DNA of 28,030 nucleotides from IMG/VR virus record IMGVR_UViG_3300042541_001076, positions 1 to 28,030 of that record; one strand, 5' to 3'. The position numbers and the translations under genes are program-made. The notes below the pieces were generated by a model that made no database searches, was not told the origin of the DNA, and saw nothing but the letters and a program-made list of their open reading frames with translations. Shown here piece after piece: positions 1-8,700 of this stretch. Source of the stretch: a virus. Position 1 is the first letter of the stretch. Every line of letters starts with the position of its first letter.

Positions 1-1368
1 GATAATGTTCGTAGAACTTACTTAGGTATTTCTACAGGATATGGTGCAGGATATGACCCTGATTTCTTCCAATATAAAGGTAAACAATTACCATTAGATT
101 TATGTACAGCTGTGGAAGGGAATGATTGGACATATAAAACAAGAGGATTCCATATGGATGTTAACGCATCATCAATTGTTTATCCGGGAACATCTAACCC
201 AGAATTCTTTGTTGGTGACGCACCATTTACATCAGACCCTGATAGTGAAGTTAGTCCTTATTACAGAATTTATTCACGTAAATTCTCATTATTAGTTCAA
301 GGAGGATTTGATGGTTGGGATATCTATAGAGAATCTAGAACAAATACCGACACATTTAAATTAGGTAGAAGAGGTTACTTAAACGGGGCTTGTACAAGTA
401 TACAATATCCAACGGCAACAGGATGGGGAGCATTCAAGAAAATTACTGTTGGAAAAAATAATGTTGATTGGGCAAACACCGATTATTACGCTTACTTATT
501 AGGACAACAAACATTCTCTAATCCTGAGGCGGTGAATATTAACTTATTTGTTACTCCGGGTATTGATTATGTTAATAATTCTGATTTAGTTGAAGATGCG
601 ATTGAGATGATTGAATTTAACAGAGCTGACTCATTATACGTTTGTACAACACCGGATATTGATTTGTTTATGCCAACAGTAAACTTGGCAACTGATTTAA
701 TTTACCCTCAAGAGGCAATAAATAACTTAGAAACTACAGGAGTCGACTCTAACTATACCGCAACATACTACCCTTGGGTATTAACAAGAGATAGTGTTAA
801 CAATACACAAATCTACTTACCACCAACGGCAGAAGTTGTTAGAAACTTAGCGTTAACCGACAACATCGCTTTCCCTTGGTTCGCGGCGGCAGGTTACACA
901 AGAGGTATCGTAAACGCAATCAAAGCGAGAAAGAAACTTACTCAAGAAGATAGAGACACCCTTTACCAAGGACGTATCAATCCAATTGCAACTTTCTCTG
1001 ATGTTGGGACGGTAATTTGGGGTAATAAAACACTACAAGTGGCTCAATCGGCACTTGATAGAATAAACGTAAGAAGATTATTACTTCAAGCTCGTAAATT
1101 GATTTCAGCGGTATCTGTAAGATTATTGTTTGAACAAAACGACCAAAAAGTAAGACAAGACTTCTTAGACGCGGTTAACCCTATCTTGGATGCTATCAGA
1201 AGAGACAGAGGTTTATATGATTTCCGAGTTACAGTATCGTCAGATACGGCTGATTTAGATAGAAATCAAATGACAGGTAAGATTTACATCAAACCAACCA
1301 AATCGTTAGAATTTATAGACATTACGTTCTATATTACTCCAACAGGAGCTTCTTTCGAGAATATATAA
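1..1368 (+). CDS. 18: Tail sheath protein (T4 gp18-like), 5' end missing
   Basis: The frame is open from base 1 to the stop at 1366-1368, giving 455 visible codons; the true start lies upstream of the window. T4 gp18 has about 660 residues, so perhaps a third is missing. The product would polymerise around the tail tube and contract to drive it through the host envelope. The visible end carries features typical of sheath C-terminal domains: a segment with IRRDRGLYDFRV (from about base 1195), then KIYIKPTKSLEFIDITFYIT near the end, which is the conserved beta-strand that interlocks neighbouring subunits. The upstream region with WGAFKKITVG and YPWVLTRDSVNN fits the sheath core. It is followed by a hairpin, a HAD-family gene and the tail tube gene, and sheath next to tube is the usual order in T4-like phages. 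The identification rests on motif recognition and synteny, not on a search. Confidence 0.9.
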   Translation, partial: DNVRRTYLGISTGYGAGYDPDFFQYKGKQLPLDLCTAVEGNDWTYKTRGFHMDVNASSIVYPGTSNPEFFVGDAPFTSDPDSEVSPYYRIYSRKFSLLVQGGFDGWDIYRESRTNTDTFKLGRRGYLNGACTSIQYPTATGWGAFKKITVGKNNVDWANTDYYAYLLGQQTFSNPEAVNINLFVTPGIDYVNNSDLVEDAIEMIEFNRADSLYVCTTPDIDLFMPTVNLATDLIYPQEAINNLETTGVDSNYTATYYPWVLTRDSVNNTQIYLPPTAEVVRNLALTDNIAFPWFAAAGYTRGIVNAIKARKKLTQEDRDTLYQGRINPIATFSDVGTVIWGNKTLQVAQSALDRINVRRLLLQARKLISAVSVRLLFEQNDQKVRQDFLDAVNPILDAIRRDRGLYDFRVTVSSDTADLDRNQMTGKIYIKPTKSLEFIDITFYITPTGASFENI

Positions 1369-1376
1369 TAAATAAA

Positions 1377-1407
1377 ATTATGACCCATTGTAATAGTGGG
1401 TCATAAT
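1377..1407 (+). terminator. Hairpin after sheath gene, possible terminator or processing site
   Basis: An 11-bp perfect inverted repeat (ATTATGACCCA at 1377-1387, TGGGTCATAAT at 1397-1407) encloses a 9-base loop. It lies 8 bases after the sheath stop codon. No T-run follows, so it may stabilise or attenuate the transcript rather than terminate it fully. Confidence 0.55.
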
Positions 1408-1425
1408 AAGCCTTAATATAAAGAT

Positions 1426-2244
1426 ATGTTAAAAAATAGAATAAAAGAAGGTATTGACGAGTTTGGTGCCCCCGATGAAAAGTATTACGCGTTTGATTGG
1501 GATGATAACATTGTTTCAATGCCAACAAAGATAATCTTGAAAGATGAAGAAGGTGACGAAGTAGGAATGTCTACTGAAGATTTTGCAACTTACAGAGAAG
1601 AAGTTGGAAAAGAACCTTTAGAATTTGATGGTCACACAATCGTAGGGTTTGCAAACGACCCTTTTAGATGGTTTGGTGTAAAGGGTGATAAACAATTTAT
1701 TGTTGATGCGATAACCGCAAAACCGGGTCCGGCTTGGGATGATTTTGTTGAGGCAATTAATAACGGTTCAATTTTTTCAATTGTTACCGCTAGAGGACAC
1801 ACACCTTCAATATTAAAAGAGGCTTGTTACAATTATATTGTGTCAAATACAAATGGGATTGATTCAGACGAATTGGTTAAAAATTTAGAAAAATATCGTG
1901 ATTTAGCGGATGAAGAAAATGTCTCTAAAAGAGAAATGATTCGAGAATATTTAGACTTGTGTAGATTTTATCCGGTAAGTTACGGTGAGGGTTCTGCAAC
2001 AAATCCGGAACAAGGTAAAATTAACGCATTAAAAGAGTTTGTTCAATATGTTAAGGCGATGTCTCAACATATACAAAAGAAAGCTTTCTTAAAAAATAAA
2101 ATAAATAATTATTTTGTCCCTAAGATAGGTTTTTCAGATGACGACTTAAAAAATGTGGATGTAGTGAAAAAACATTTTGAGCAAGACCCAGAGAATATAA
2201 TTAAAACATATTCAACAGCAGGAGGAATTAAAAAAGAATATTAA
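1426..2244 (+). CDS. HAD-superfamily hydrolase, probable phosphatase
   Basis: This 272-residue protein carries the HAD motifs in order. Motif I is FDWDDN (nucleophile D24, acid D26), motif II is SIVTARG with T121, a lysine (motif III) lies in NPEQGKINAL, and motif IV is GFSDDDLKN with D238-D240. The fold is expected to form an aspartyl-phosphate intermediate with Mg2+ and to hydrolyse a phosphate ester; the substrate cannot be read from the sequence. Residues about 30-110 between motifs I and II probably form a cap. There is no kinase P-loop, so it is not a PseT-type kinase-phosphatase. It lies between sheath and tube genes, an unusual place for an enzyme, and follows the sheath hairpin. The ATG has an A/T-rich leader and no Shine-Dalgarno. 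It could be a tail-associated enzyme or an inserted nucleic-acid end-processing gene. The family call is firm and the role is unknown. Confidence 0.8.
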   Translation: MLKNRIKEGIDEFGAPDEKYYAFDWDDNIVSMPTKIILKDEEGDEVGMSTEDFATYREEVGKEPLEFDGHTIVGFANDPFRWFGVKGDKQFIVDAITAKPGPAWDDFVEAINNGSIFSIVTARGHTPSILKEACYNYIVSNTNGIDSDELVKNLEKYRDLADEENVSKREMIREYLDLCRFYPVSYGEGSATNPEQGKINALKEFVQYVKAMSQHIQKKAFLKNKINNYFVPKIGFSDDDLKNVDVVKKHFEQDPENIIKTYSTAGGIKKEY

Positions 2245-2246
2245 AA

Positions 2247-2260
2247 TATTTATTATAAAA
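2247..2260 (+). promoter_or_regulatory. TATTTATTATAAAA motif, candidate late promoter element
   Basis: This is one of eight copies of a TATTTATWATAAA-like motif in gaps between genes. It stands 3 bases after the HAD stop, at the start of the longest gap in the window (2245-2407). A second copy lies nearer the tube gene. The promoter role is inferred from recurrence only. Confidence 0.25.
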
Positions 2261-2357
2261 TAATTAATAAATAAAAACTATTAATATAAAAACTAGGATT
2301 TCTAGAATGATAGATTTTTTAATTCTAAAAGTCAAGAGAAAAAAATTAAATAGGTTA

Positions 2358-2370
2358 TATTTATAATAAA
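2358..2370 (+). promoter_or_regulatory. TATTTATAATAAA motif upstream of tail tube gene
   Basis: This copy of the recurring motif begins 50 bases before the tube ATG. The 2245-2407 gap is otherwise A/T-rich filler with a weak TAGAAT/ATTCTA inverted repeat and no convincing gene. The motif resembles an A/T-only late-promoter box such as the T4 TATAAATA element, but the match is inferred and not exact. Confidence 0.35.
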
Positions 2371-2407
2371 CAAGATAAAAAAATAAAAATTAAAAAACAA
2401 ATAGAAA

Positions 2408-2896
2408 ATGGCTGATTTATTAATGAAAATGCCCATACCGTATGAACCAAAAAGACAAAATAGGTTTATTGTACGATTCCCTTCTACATTAGGGATTAAC
2501 GAATGGTTTGTAGAGTCGGCTGCTAGACCACATATCACTATTAAAGACGTTGAGATACCCTTTTTAAACACTTCAACTTATGTTGCGGGTAGATTTACTT
2601 GGGGAACAATTAATGTCAAATTTAGAGACCCAATTGGACCTTCAGCATCACAAGCACTTATGGAATGGGTGCGTTTATGTGCGGAGTCTGTTACAGGACG
2701 TATGGGATATGCTGCGGGGTATAAGAAAAACATTGACCTTGAGATGTTAGACCCAACAGGTGTTGTTGTTGAAAAATGGATATTAGAAGGAACTTTCTTA
2801 TCTGATGTTAACTTTGATACTTTAGCTTATAGTTCAGACGCATTGGCAACAATTTCTGCGACACTTCGTATGGATAGATGTGTATTAGTTTACTAA
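2408..2896 (+). CDS. 19: Tail tube protein (T4 gp19-like)
   Basis: The 162-residue product matches T4 gp19 (163 residues) in length. Stacked hexameric rings of this protein form the inner tube through which DNA passes. Recognisable parts are the N-terminal RQNRFIVRFPSTLGI strand, the middle RDPIGPSASQALMEWVRLC segment and the MLDPTGVVVEKWILEGTFLS stretch, all typical of the gp19/Hcp-like tube fold. The pattern DPTGxVVExW is common in tube proteins of T4-like phages. It follows the sheath and HAD genes and is followed by a clear terminator at 2920-2948, so it may be transcribed as its own unit. That would fit the very high copy number needed. The start ATG lies after an A-rich leader. Confidence 0.93.
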   Translation: MADLLMKMPIPYEPKRQNRFIVRFPSTLGINEWFVESAARPHITIKDVEIPFLNTSTYVAGRFTWGTINVKFRDPIGPSASQALMEWVRLCAESVTGRMGYAAGYKKNIDLEMLDPTGVVVEKWILEGTFLSDVNFDTLAYSSDALATISATLRMDRCVLVY

Positions 2897-2919
2897 TCAA
2901 TTAAAATAAAATATATTAC

Positions 2920-2948
2920 ACCCTACATTTAATTATGTGGGGTTTTTT
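2920..2948 (+). terminator. Rho-independent terminator after tail tube gene
   Basis: ACCCTACAT (2920-2928) pairs with ATGTGGGGT (2935-2943) with one G-T wobble and a six-base loop TTAATT. A run of T follows directly (2943-2948). It lies 23 bases after the tube stop codon. Confidence 0.85.
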
Positions 2949-2974
2949 ATTTATATAAAAAAAACATATCCTAT

Positions 2975-2988
2975 TATTTATAATAAAA
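2975..2988 (+). promoter_or_regulatory. TATTTATAATAAAA motif upstream of hub chaperone gene
   Basis: This copy begins 24 bases before the ATG at 2999 and lies just after the tube terminator, so it is a sensible place to restart transcription. It is identical over 13 bases to the copy before the tube gene. Confidence 0.4.
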
Positions 2989-2998
2989 ACAAAATTAT

Positions 2999-3754
2999 AT
3001 GGAACAAAATTTAATAGACGCTGCAACTGAAAATTTCAGCTTACCACACGATGTGGTTCAATTACCAACCGGAGGGATTTTTTATAAATCAAAAAAGAAA
3101 GCTGTTAAGATTGGTTATTTAACGGCAAATGATGAAAATTATTTAATCGGTTCTGGTCGTAATAGTGAAAATATTATATTAAAACTATTGAGAAATAAAA
3201 TGTATGAACACGATTTACGTCCTGAAGAACTATTAGACGGTGATGTTGAGGCGATTTTAATTTTTTTAAGAAACTCTTCTTTTGGTTCGGAATATAGTGT
3301 TAATTTAATTGACCCGGGAACTGATAAACCATTTATTGGTTCGGTTATTTTAGATGAATTAAACATTAGAAAAACTGAAGTTAAACCTGATGAAGATGGG
3401 ACGTTTACAACTAAATTACCAAGAACAGGTGTTACAGTAAAATTAAGACCAACAACTTTTTATGATACTATTGAATTAGATAAAATGGTGGAACAATATC
3501 CCGTTGGTAGACAAGCCCCTAAAATTACTTGGAAACTGTTAAAACATATTGTTGAAGTTGATGGTAGTTCAGATAAATCAAAAATTGCGTTATTTGTTGA
3601 TTCACTACCAATTATGGATTCTAAATACATAAGAAGTTTTTTAAGAGAAAATGAACCGTCATTGGACTTAAAAAGAAGTGTAATCGCCCCTTCAGGAGAA
3701 TTGGTATCTTTCGAGATAACCTTTGGGGTGGACTTTTTTCGACCTTTCTTCTAA
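2999..3754 (+). CDS. 26: Baseplate hub assembly chaperone (T4 gp26-like), zero frame of probable frameshift pair
   Basis: The zero-frame product has 251 residues, near the size of T4 gp26 (208) and gp51 (249), which are hub assembly factors. Family features are VVQLPTGGIFYKSKKKAVKIGYLTANDENYL at the start (residues about 19-50), a helical middle, and the C-terminal SFEITFGVDFFRPFF. The role is inferred: helping assemble the hub with the tape-measure protein. The gene sits directly before the tape-measure candidate, where tail assembly chaperones normally lie. A second open frame (3720-3893) overlaps its last codons with no usual start codon, and U6-CGA at 3734-3742 would allow a change of frame. 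The long form would have 297 residues (247 zero-frame plus 50). The ATG lies in an A/T-rich context with no Shine-Dalgarno. Confidence 0.75.
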   Translation: MEQNLIDAATENFSLPHDVVQLPTGGIFYKSKKKAVKIGYLTANDENYLIGSGRNSENIILKLLRNKMYEHDLRPEELLDGDVEAILIFLRNSSFGSEYSVNLIDPGTDKPFIGSVILDELNIRKTEVKPDEDGTFTTKLPRTGVTVKLRPTTFYDTIELDKMVEQYPVGRQAPKITWKLLKHIVEVDGSSDKSKIALFVDSLPIMDSKYIRSFLRENEPSLDLKRSVIAPSGELVSFEITFGVDFFRPFF

Positions 3755-3893
3755 TCATAGACAATTATTAATTGAGGAATATTTGTACTTAGCTCAAACA
3801 ATATACGTATCATATTCGGATTTCCACACAATGCCGACATATGTTAGAAAATATTTAATAAATCGAGTAATCGAGAATAACACACCAAACTAG
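3720..3893 (+). CDS. Downstream frame of gp26-like gene, probable frameshift extension
   Basis: This frame is open from 3720, just after an in-frame TAA at 3717-3719, to TAG at 3891-3893. The part reached after the proposed slip (from 3741) has 50 residues and includes LLIEEYLYLAQTIYVSYSDF and HTMPTYVRKYLINRVIENN. The MP-x-x-x-R-x-Y/F pattern after a helical stretch recalls small tail proteins found at this position in T4-like phages of marine bacteria, which supports a real product. The only ATG (3831) would leave 20 residues and cut the conserved part. TTG codons at 3723 and 3783 are the other possible starts; the latter has GAGG six to nine bases upstream. Expression as a C-terminal extension of the upstream protein is therefore preferred, but separate initiation is not excluded. 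Confidence 0.6.
   Translation, partial: PLGWTFFDLSSNHRQLLIEEYLYLAQTIYVSYSDFHTMPTYVRKYLINRVIENNTPN
3734..3742 (+). promoter_or_regulatory. Candidate programmed frameshift site (U6-CGA)
   Basis: In the zero frame the ribosome reads TTT TTT CGA. A +1 slip of tRNA-Phe from TTT to TTC at 3737-3740, with the often slow CGA codon waiting, leads to GAC at 3741 in the downstream frame. A -2 slip on the T-run reaches the same frame through TTC at 3738 and adds one Phe. The zero-frame stop TAA follows at 3752-3754. Confidence 0.5.
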
Positions 3894-3917
3894 TGATTTA
3901 AAAACTATGTTTGGTGT
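3882..3917 (+). terminator. Long hairpin between hub chaperone and tape-measure genes
   Basis: ACACCAAAC (3882-3890) pairs with GTTTGGTGT (3909-3917). The stem continues as TAGT (3891-3894) with ACTA (3904-3907) across one bulged T. The TAG stop of the downstream frame lies inside the stem. The sequence after it is ATTTATTTAG, so terminator strength is uncertain. Confidence 0.6.
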
Positions 3918-3930
3918 ATTTATTTAGAAA
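3917..3930 (+). promoter_or_regulatory. TATTTATTTAGAAA motif upstream of tape-measure gene
   Basis: This variant of the recurring motif begins 25 bases before the ATG at 3942 and shares its first base with the end of the preceding hairpin stem. It could serve as a late promoter or as the hairpin's A/T-rich tail. Confidence 0.3.
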
Positions 3931-3941
3931 CACATTTAATT

Positions 3942-5687
3942 ATGGTAGATAAAGCACCGGAGGGTACTTCAACAGGAGGGATAAAAGGACTAGGGGACGC
4001 CCTTGGGTCTAATTTTGACCCAATCGCAATAGCAAAAGTAGTGTTGACACTTGATAATGCGGCAAGTGAAATGCTTAAGAAATTTGGTCAAGGTCAGGCT
4101 ATGTCGGATTTATTACGTGGTAGTATGGCGGAGGCTGTTACTTCAGTAAGAAAATTAGGTGGTGATATTGCAGATGTTCTTGCGACACAAAAAGATGCGT
4201 CCGAAACTTTAGGTAGAAACGTTGTTTTATCAGAAAAAACAACTAAAGATTTATACGCAACAATGAAAGTTACCGGACAATCTGTTAAAGATATTGTTGC
4301 AGGTATGGCGGACGCGGGTATTGGTGCGGGAAGGGCAACAAGTGAAATGTTAAAAGTTGTTAATGTTGCTCGAGAATCAGGGGTTAATGCTCAGGCGGTG
4401 TCAGGTGCAGTTATTAAAAATATGGAGGCTCTTAATAAATTTAATTTTGCTGGTGGTGTTGAAGGTTTGGCAAAAATGGCAGCACAATCAACAGCGTTAA
4501 GAGTTGATATGGGTAAAACATTAGAGTTGGCTGACAGATTATTTGACCCTGAAAAAGCGATTGATTTAGCCGCATCAATGCAACGATTAGGTGTTTCACA
4601 AAGTTCATTATTAGACCCATTAAAATTAATGGATTTAGCTCAAAATGACCCTGCTGAATTACAAAATCAAATTGCACAAATGAGTAAACAATTTGTTCAA
4701 TTGGGTAAAGATGGACATTTTGAAATTATGCCGGGAGCGAAACGACAATTGAGAGAGATTTCAAGTGCTATGGGGATATCATATAATGACATTACTAAAA
4801 TGGCGTTAGGTAGTGCCGACTTAGATAAGAAAATGAAGGAAATATCCTTTCCAAGCGCGACTGAGGACCAAAAGAAAATGATTGCCAATATGGCAGAAAT
4901 GGGTGCCGGTGGAACTTATGAAATTAAAACAGCCGCGGGAGAAACTAAAGATGTTAGTAAATTAACAGGTCCTGAAATAGAAGCTCTTGAAAAAATGGCA
5001 AATACCGCTCCTCCAACAATGGAAGAGTTAGCCAAACAACAATTAACCGCAACACAATCTATTACGGCAGCGATAAATAGTTTGGCGGATAGAACGGGTT
5101 TAGGTGCTGCTCGTAGTGAAACTGCAGGTGGGATATTAAAAGGGACGAGAGCGGTTGCCACCGCGGCGTCAGAAATTCCAGGTGAAGGGTTATCAGCAAA
5201 AAACATTGCTCAAGGTATTGATAATACTGTGGACTCACTAAAAACTGCGATTGCAAAATATGCGGCGACAGGGGAAAAAACAGATGTTTTAGGAAATATT
5301 ATGTCTAGTTTTGGAGGGTTTGTAAAAAAAGAATTAATGGATTCATTTTCAAATGTACAAGTTCAGGCGGATAAGCTAAGTGCGGAATTTCCTATGGCAA
5401 CAGGTACAATAAAGGCATTCAACCAAATGATGGCAGGGACCTTACCTCCATCCTCAACAAATTCATCAATACCTCGAGGAACAGTTGGGACTAGTAGTTC
5501 ACAAGTGTCAAATCAAAAATCAACAATGGACGTTAATTTAAATGTTAAAGTGGATTCTAATTCTCCAAATATTGATGCAAAACAAATGGAACAAATTTTT
5601 ACAAATCCCGCATTAATGGAAAAATTAACAGTTAGTGTTAGAGATGGTATTAATAAAATGAATCCTGTTAAAAATGAACGACCTTAA
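3942..5687 (+). CDS. 29: Tape-measure protein candidate (T4 gp29-like)
   Basis: The product has 581 residues, close to T4 gp29 (590), which sets tail length and sits in the hub. It is rich in Ala, Met, Lys and Ser with long predicted helices, for example residues about 20-120 and 140-260. It has no enzymatic motif. The C-terminal MDVNLNVKVDSNSPNIDAKQ followed by IFTNPALMEKLTVSVRDGIN resembles ends of other tape measures. At about 1.5 Å per helical residue it would span roughly 87 nm, which suits a T4-sized tail; this is an estimate. Position is the strongest support: directly after the gp26-like chaperone and its frameshift extension and directly before the tube initiator, as in the T4 order 51-27-29-48-54. 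The Ser/Thr-rich stretch near residues 505-530 (STNSSIPRGTVGTSSSQ) is probably a flexible linker. No clear transmembrane segment was seen. Confidence 0.7.
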   Translation: MVDKAPEGTSTGGIKGLGDALGSNFDPIAIAKVVLTLDNAASEMLKKFGQGQAMSDLLRGSMAEAVTSVRKLGGDIADVLATQKDASETLGRNVVLSEKTTKDLYATMKVTGQSVKDIVAGMADAGIGAGRATSEMLKVVNVARESGVNAQAVSGAVIKNMEALNKFNFAGGVEGLAKMAAQSTALRVDMGKTLELADRLFDPEKAIDLAASMQRLGVSQSSLLDPLKLMDLAQNDPAELQNQIAQMSKQFVQLGKDGHFEIMPGAKRQLREISSAMGISYNDITKMALGSADLDKKMKEISFPSATEDQKKMIANMAEMGAGGTYEIKTAAGETKDVSKLTGPEIEALEKMANTAPPTMEELAKQQLTATQSITAAINSLADRTGLGAARSETAGGILKGTRAVATAASEIPGEGLSAKNIAQGIDNTVDSLKTAIAKYAATGEKTDVLGNIMSSFGGFVKKELMDSFSNVQVQADKLSAEFPMATGTIKAFNQMMAGTLPPSSTNSSIPRGTVGTSSSQVSNQKSTMDVNLNVKVDSNSPNIDAKQMEQIFTNPALMEKLTVSVRDGINKMNPVKNERP

Positions 5688-5702
5688 AATAGATTATTAA
5701 TC

Positions 5703-5716
5703 TATTTATTATAAAA
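5703..5716 (+). promoter_or_regulatory. TATTTATTATAAAA motif upstream of tube-initiator gene
   Basis: The copy begins 24 bases before the ATG at 5727, the same spacing as before the gp26-like gene. A small inverted repeat AATAGAT (5688-5694) and ATCTATT (5700-5706) overlaps it. Confidence 0.35.
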
Positions 5717-5726
5717 GAAAAAAAAT

Positions 5727-8700
5727 ATGTCAAATAGTACATTATCATTTGCTTCATCATCTTCATTTAGAGATATTTTATTGGCTAAAAATTTAGCCCC
5801 ATATAATGTTGTCGGAGTATATTCACCACAAGTTGGTAATTTAACTTATGAAACAGTTTTAAATGTTAGTAATGTTATTGATTCACCAAATGACTTAATT
5901 GCTAATGACCCATTTGCTGCACAATTATATCCATTAAATGAATATGGTCCTAATGGAGGTTATAACACAATAATAGATTATAATGGAGCTCCTCTTCCGG
6001 TAAATTCAAATCAGGGTGAGTATAGTCCGGATGATACTGTGTTAGATTTAGTTAATGAATTTTTTATTGATACAGCGTATATTGTAAACTATTATGGACC
6101 TGTTGGTGGATTTAGCAATTTGTTTGGGGTTACCACACAAATGTTAGCAGCACCAATACATCAACCATATGGGTCTACGTTTATACCTTCAACCTATTCT
6201 CCTTATTCAATATTATTATCAACAAATCCTACGGGTAGTGATGGTTCATTATCTCAGGATTCGTATTTAGCGAGATTAGGTGCTCTACAATTAAACGAGG
6301 CGTTTCAAGATAGGATAGCTAGACAAATTTTTATAAACACAGTTGGTCAAGTAAATTTAGAATCACTATCGGACCCATTTGAGGCTAGTTTAATTATTTC
6401 AGGACAAGAACCTTTAATTTATAGAAATTGGAAGATTACGTCACCTGAGGACCCTATTACGGCAGCCGCTGACTTAATTACAAGATTAGGTGGTGCGTAT
6501 TGGCCTGTTTCACCAATTCCGGGAGATTATTTTACAGATAACACAAGAAATGGTCAAACACAACAAACATCAAACGCGTTAAACGTAGTTAATCAATTAA
6601 CAGGTGGGTTTTTGGGTCCAATTTTAAATGCTAAAAGAAACCCTTCTGAAATATTTTTGGCGAACACCGGAAATGGACAAAGGTCTGTTTTATTTAGAAA
6701 TCTAAATTATAATCGTTATCAACCAAGTTATAATAAAACTTTTGGTGGGTTATTAGGTGTTGGGCAAGCTATTGTTAGTTTAATAAACCCTGATAATGGA
6801 ACCTTAGTTGGTGGTTATTATGTTGGTAGTAGAAATGCTGAACCATCTACAATAACTTCACCACCAAATCAAGTTCCTGTTAACGCTTTTGGACAACAAG
6901 AAGATGTTCCGGTATATGGACCATCTGAATTAGGTATTTTATTTGAGGGTAATCAAGACACTCTTAACTTTGGACTTGCGGCTAAATCATTAAGTGATGG
7001 TGGTGGTATTGATGGACAATTTGTTTGGACATCACCAAAATATAAACCAAATGCGGGATTCAAAGCGACACCCGGAGGTGGGTCAGGTTCAGCGGATTCT
7101 GAATTTAATTTAATTAGTAGCAATTACCTTAAAGACGAATCAACTAATTTTGTGTTTAAAGCAACATCAATTTTAGATGAAACTCAAAGATTAGTAAATT
7201 CTGCTGATAATGTTCAAGGAATTTCAAGACTAAAACACGTCGGTAATGCTATTAATCAAGTTAGTAAAGTGTTTCACGATGGATATAAAGAAATGACAAA
7301 AGGTTCTCAGGTTGTGTCGTATACTGACCAAACAACCGGTGGTGAGGCAGGTATTGAATATTGTAGAGTTTTTACTAAAGACACACCATATTACACATAT
7401 AATGATTTACAAAAAGTAGATGGTATTACAACATCAGGAAGAAAATTTGCTAGTTCAGTATTTGACAACACATTTAATTTAAATATTTCACCAACAAGAA
7501 ATCCGGGGTCGACAAATATTATTGCCGATGGACCAAATGGTATTGGTGGGTATGCTAAAAAATATATGTTCTCAATTGAGAATTTGGCTTGGAGAACATC
7601 AAGTAAACAAGGTTTTACTTATGATGAACTACCTGTTTGTGAAAAAGGACCAAACGGGGGTAGAGTTATGTGGTTTCCACCATATGATATTAAATTTAAC
7701 GATACAAGTAACGCTAATTGGACGGAAACTTCTTTCTTAGGTAGACCCGAACCAATCTATACATATAAAGACACTAGAAGAAGTGGAACATTAAGTTGGA
7801 AAATAATTGTTGACCACCCTTCGGTTATGAATGTTATTGTTGAGAAACAATTAAAAGGACAGAATAAAGAAAGAATTAATTCTATTATTGATTCATTTTT
7901 TGCGGGTTGTGTTAAATATGATATTTACGAATTGGCTAAAAAATTCAATACTGTCCCAACTAAAGATTTATATACTTATCAACAGATATTAAACGACCCT
8001 AATTTAGATAAAAATACCGCAAAAGAGGTTATTAGTAGTAATGAAGGAAATGCGTCGGTTGGAACGGTAACAACGCCTCGTAATAGTTCGACAAAATCAA
8101 ACCCTGAGTTATCAATTGCCGATTTAAGTAAGTATAATAATTTAGGGTTCTATTTTGATAATGATGTTCCGGGACCAAATAATAAAACTGCGGAAAAACC
8201 AAACTCATCATATAAGGCGGATTATGATAATTACACTAGTACTATGAATCAAGACCAATATGTTGCGATATCAACAAATACTTTTAGTCCACCAAGTATT
8301 AATTTAAATGTTCAACCATTTTTTACTAATGTTGTTATTGACAATTTTAATCAGATTAACTCTGGTTTTGTTGAAGATGCTTTTAAAATATTAAGTGAAA
8401 AAACAGGGACTATTCAAATATTATTAACTAGTTCAGCTTCCGCTCCTGCGAGTAAAGATTACAATGTAAAATTATCCATAAGACGAAAAAATTCTGTTGT
8501 TGAATATTTACAAACAACTAAATTAAAACCATTTATTGATGTGGATAAGACACTAACGTTTCTTGATGTTAATAAAGGTGAGGGAGAAGTTGTTTCATTC
8601 CCACAATCATCGACAGGTGTTTTTGGTGCGTCAGTTAACTGTACTGACGATATTTTATCAAAAACAAATAAAGTTACTAAAGATTCTCAAAAGTATTCTG

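Noticed and set aside
112-114. GTG at 112 as the start of the sheath gene
   Set aside because: The same frame is open to base 1 and the upstream residues (YLGISTGYGAGYDPDFFQY) are sheath-like, so the gene is cut by the window edge.
1426-2244. HAD gene as a PseT-like polynucleotide kinase-phosphatase
   Set aside because: No P-loop kinase motif is present; only the HAD phosphatase motifs can be seen.
2307-2366. Short open frame MIDFLILKVKRKKLNRLYL in the gap before the tube gene
   Set aside because: Only 19 codons in very A/T-rich DNA, with no motif and overlapping the likely promoter element.
4441-5256. Four minus-strand frames (63-96 codons) opposite the tape-measure gene
   Set aside because: They overlap each other and are shadows of a gene with strong positional support; none resembles a known protein.
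7522-7740. Plus-strand 72-codon frame inside the tube-initiator gene
   Set aside because: It lies in another frame of the gp48-like conserved region and has no leader or recognisable content.
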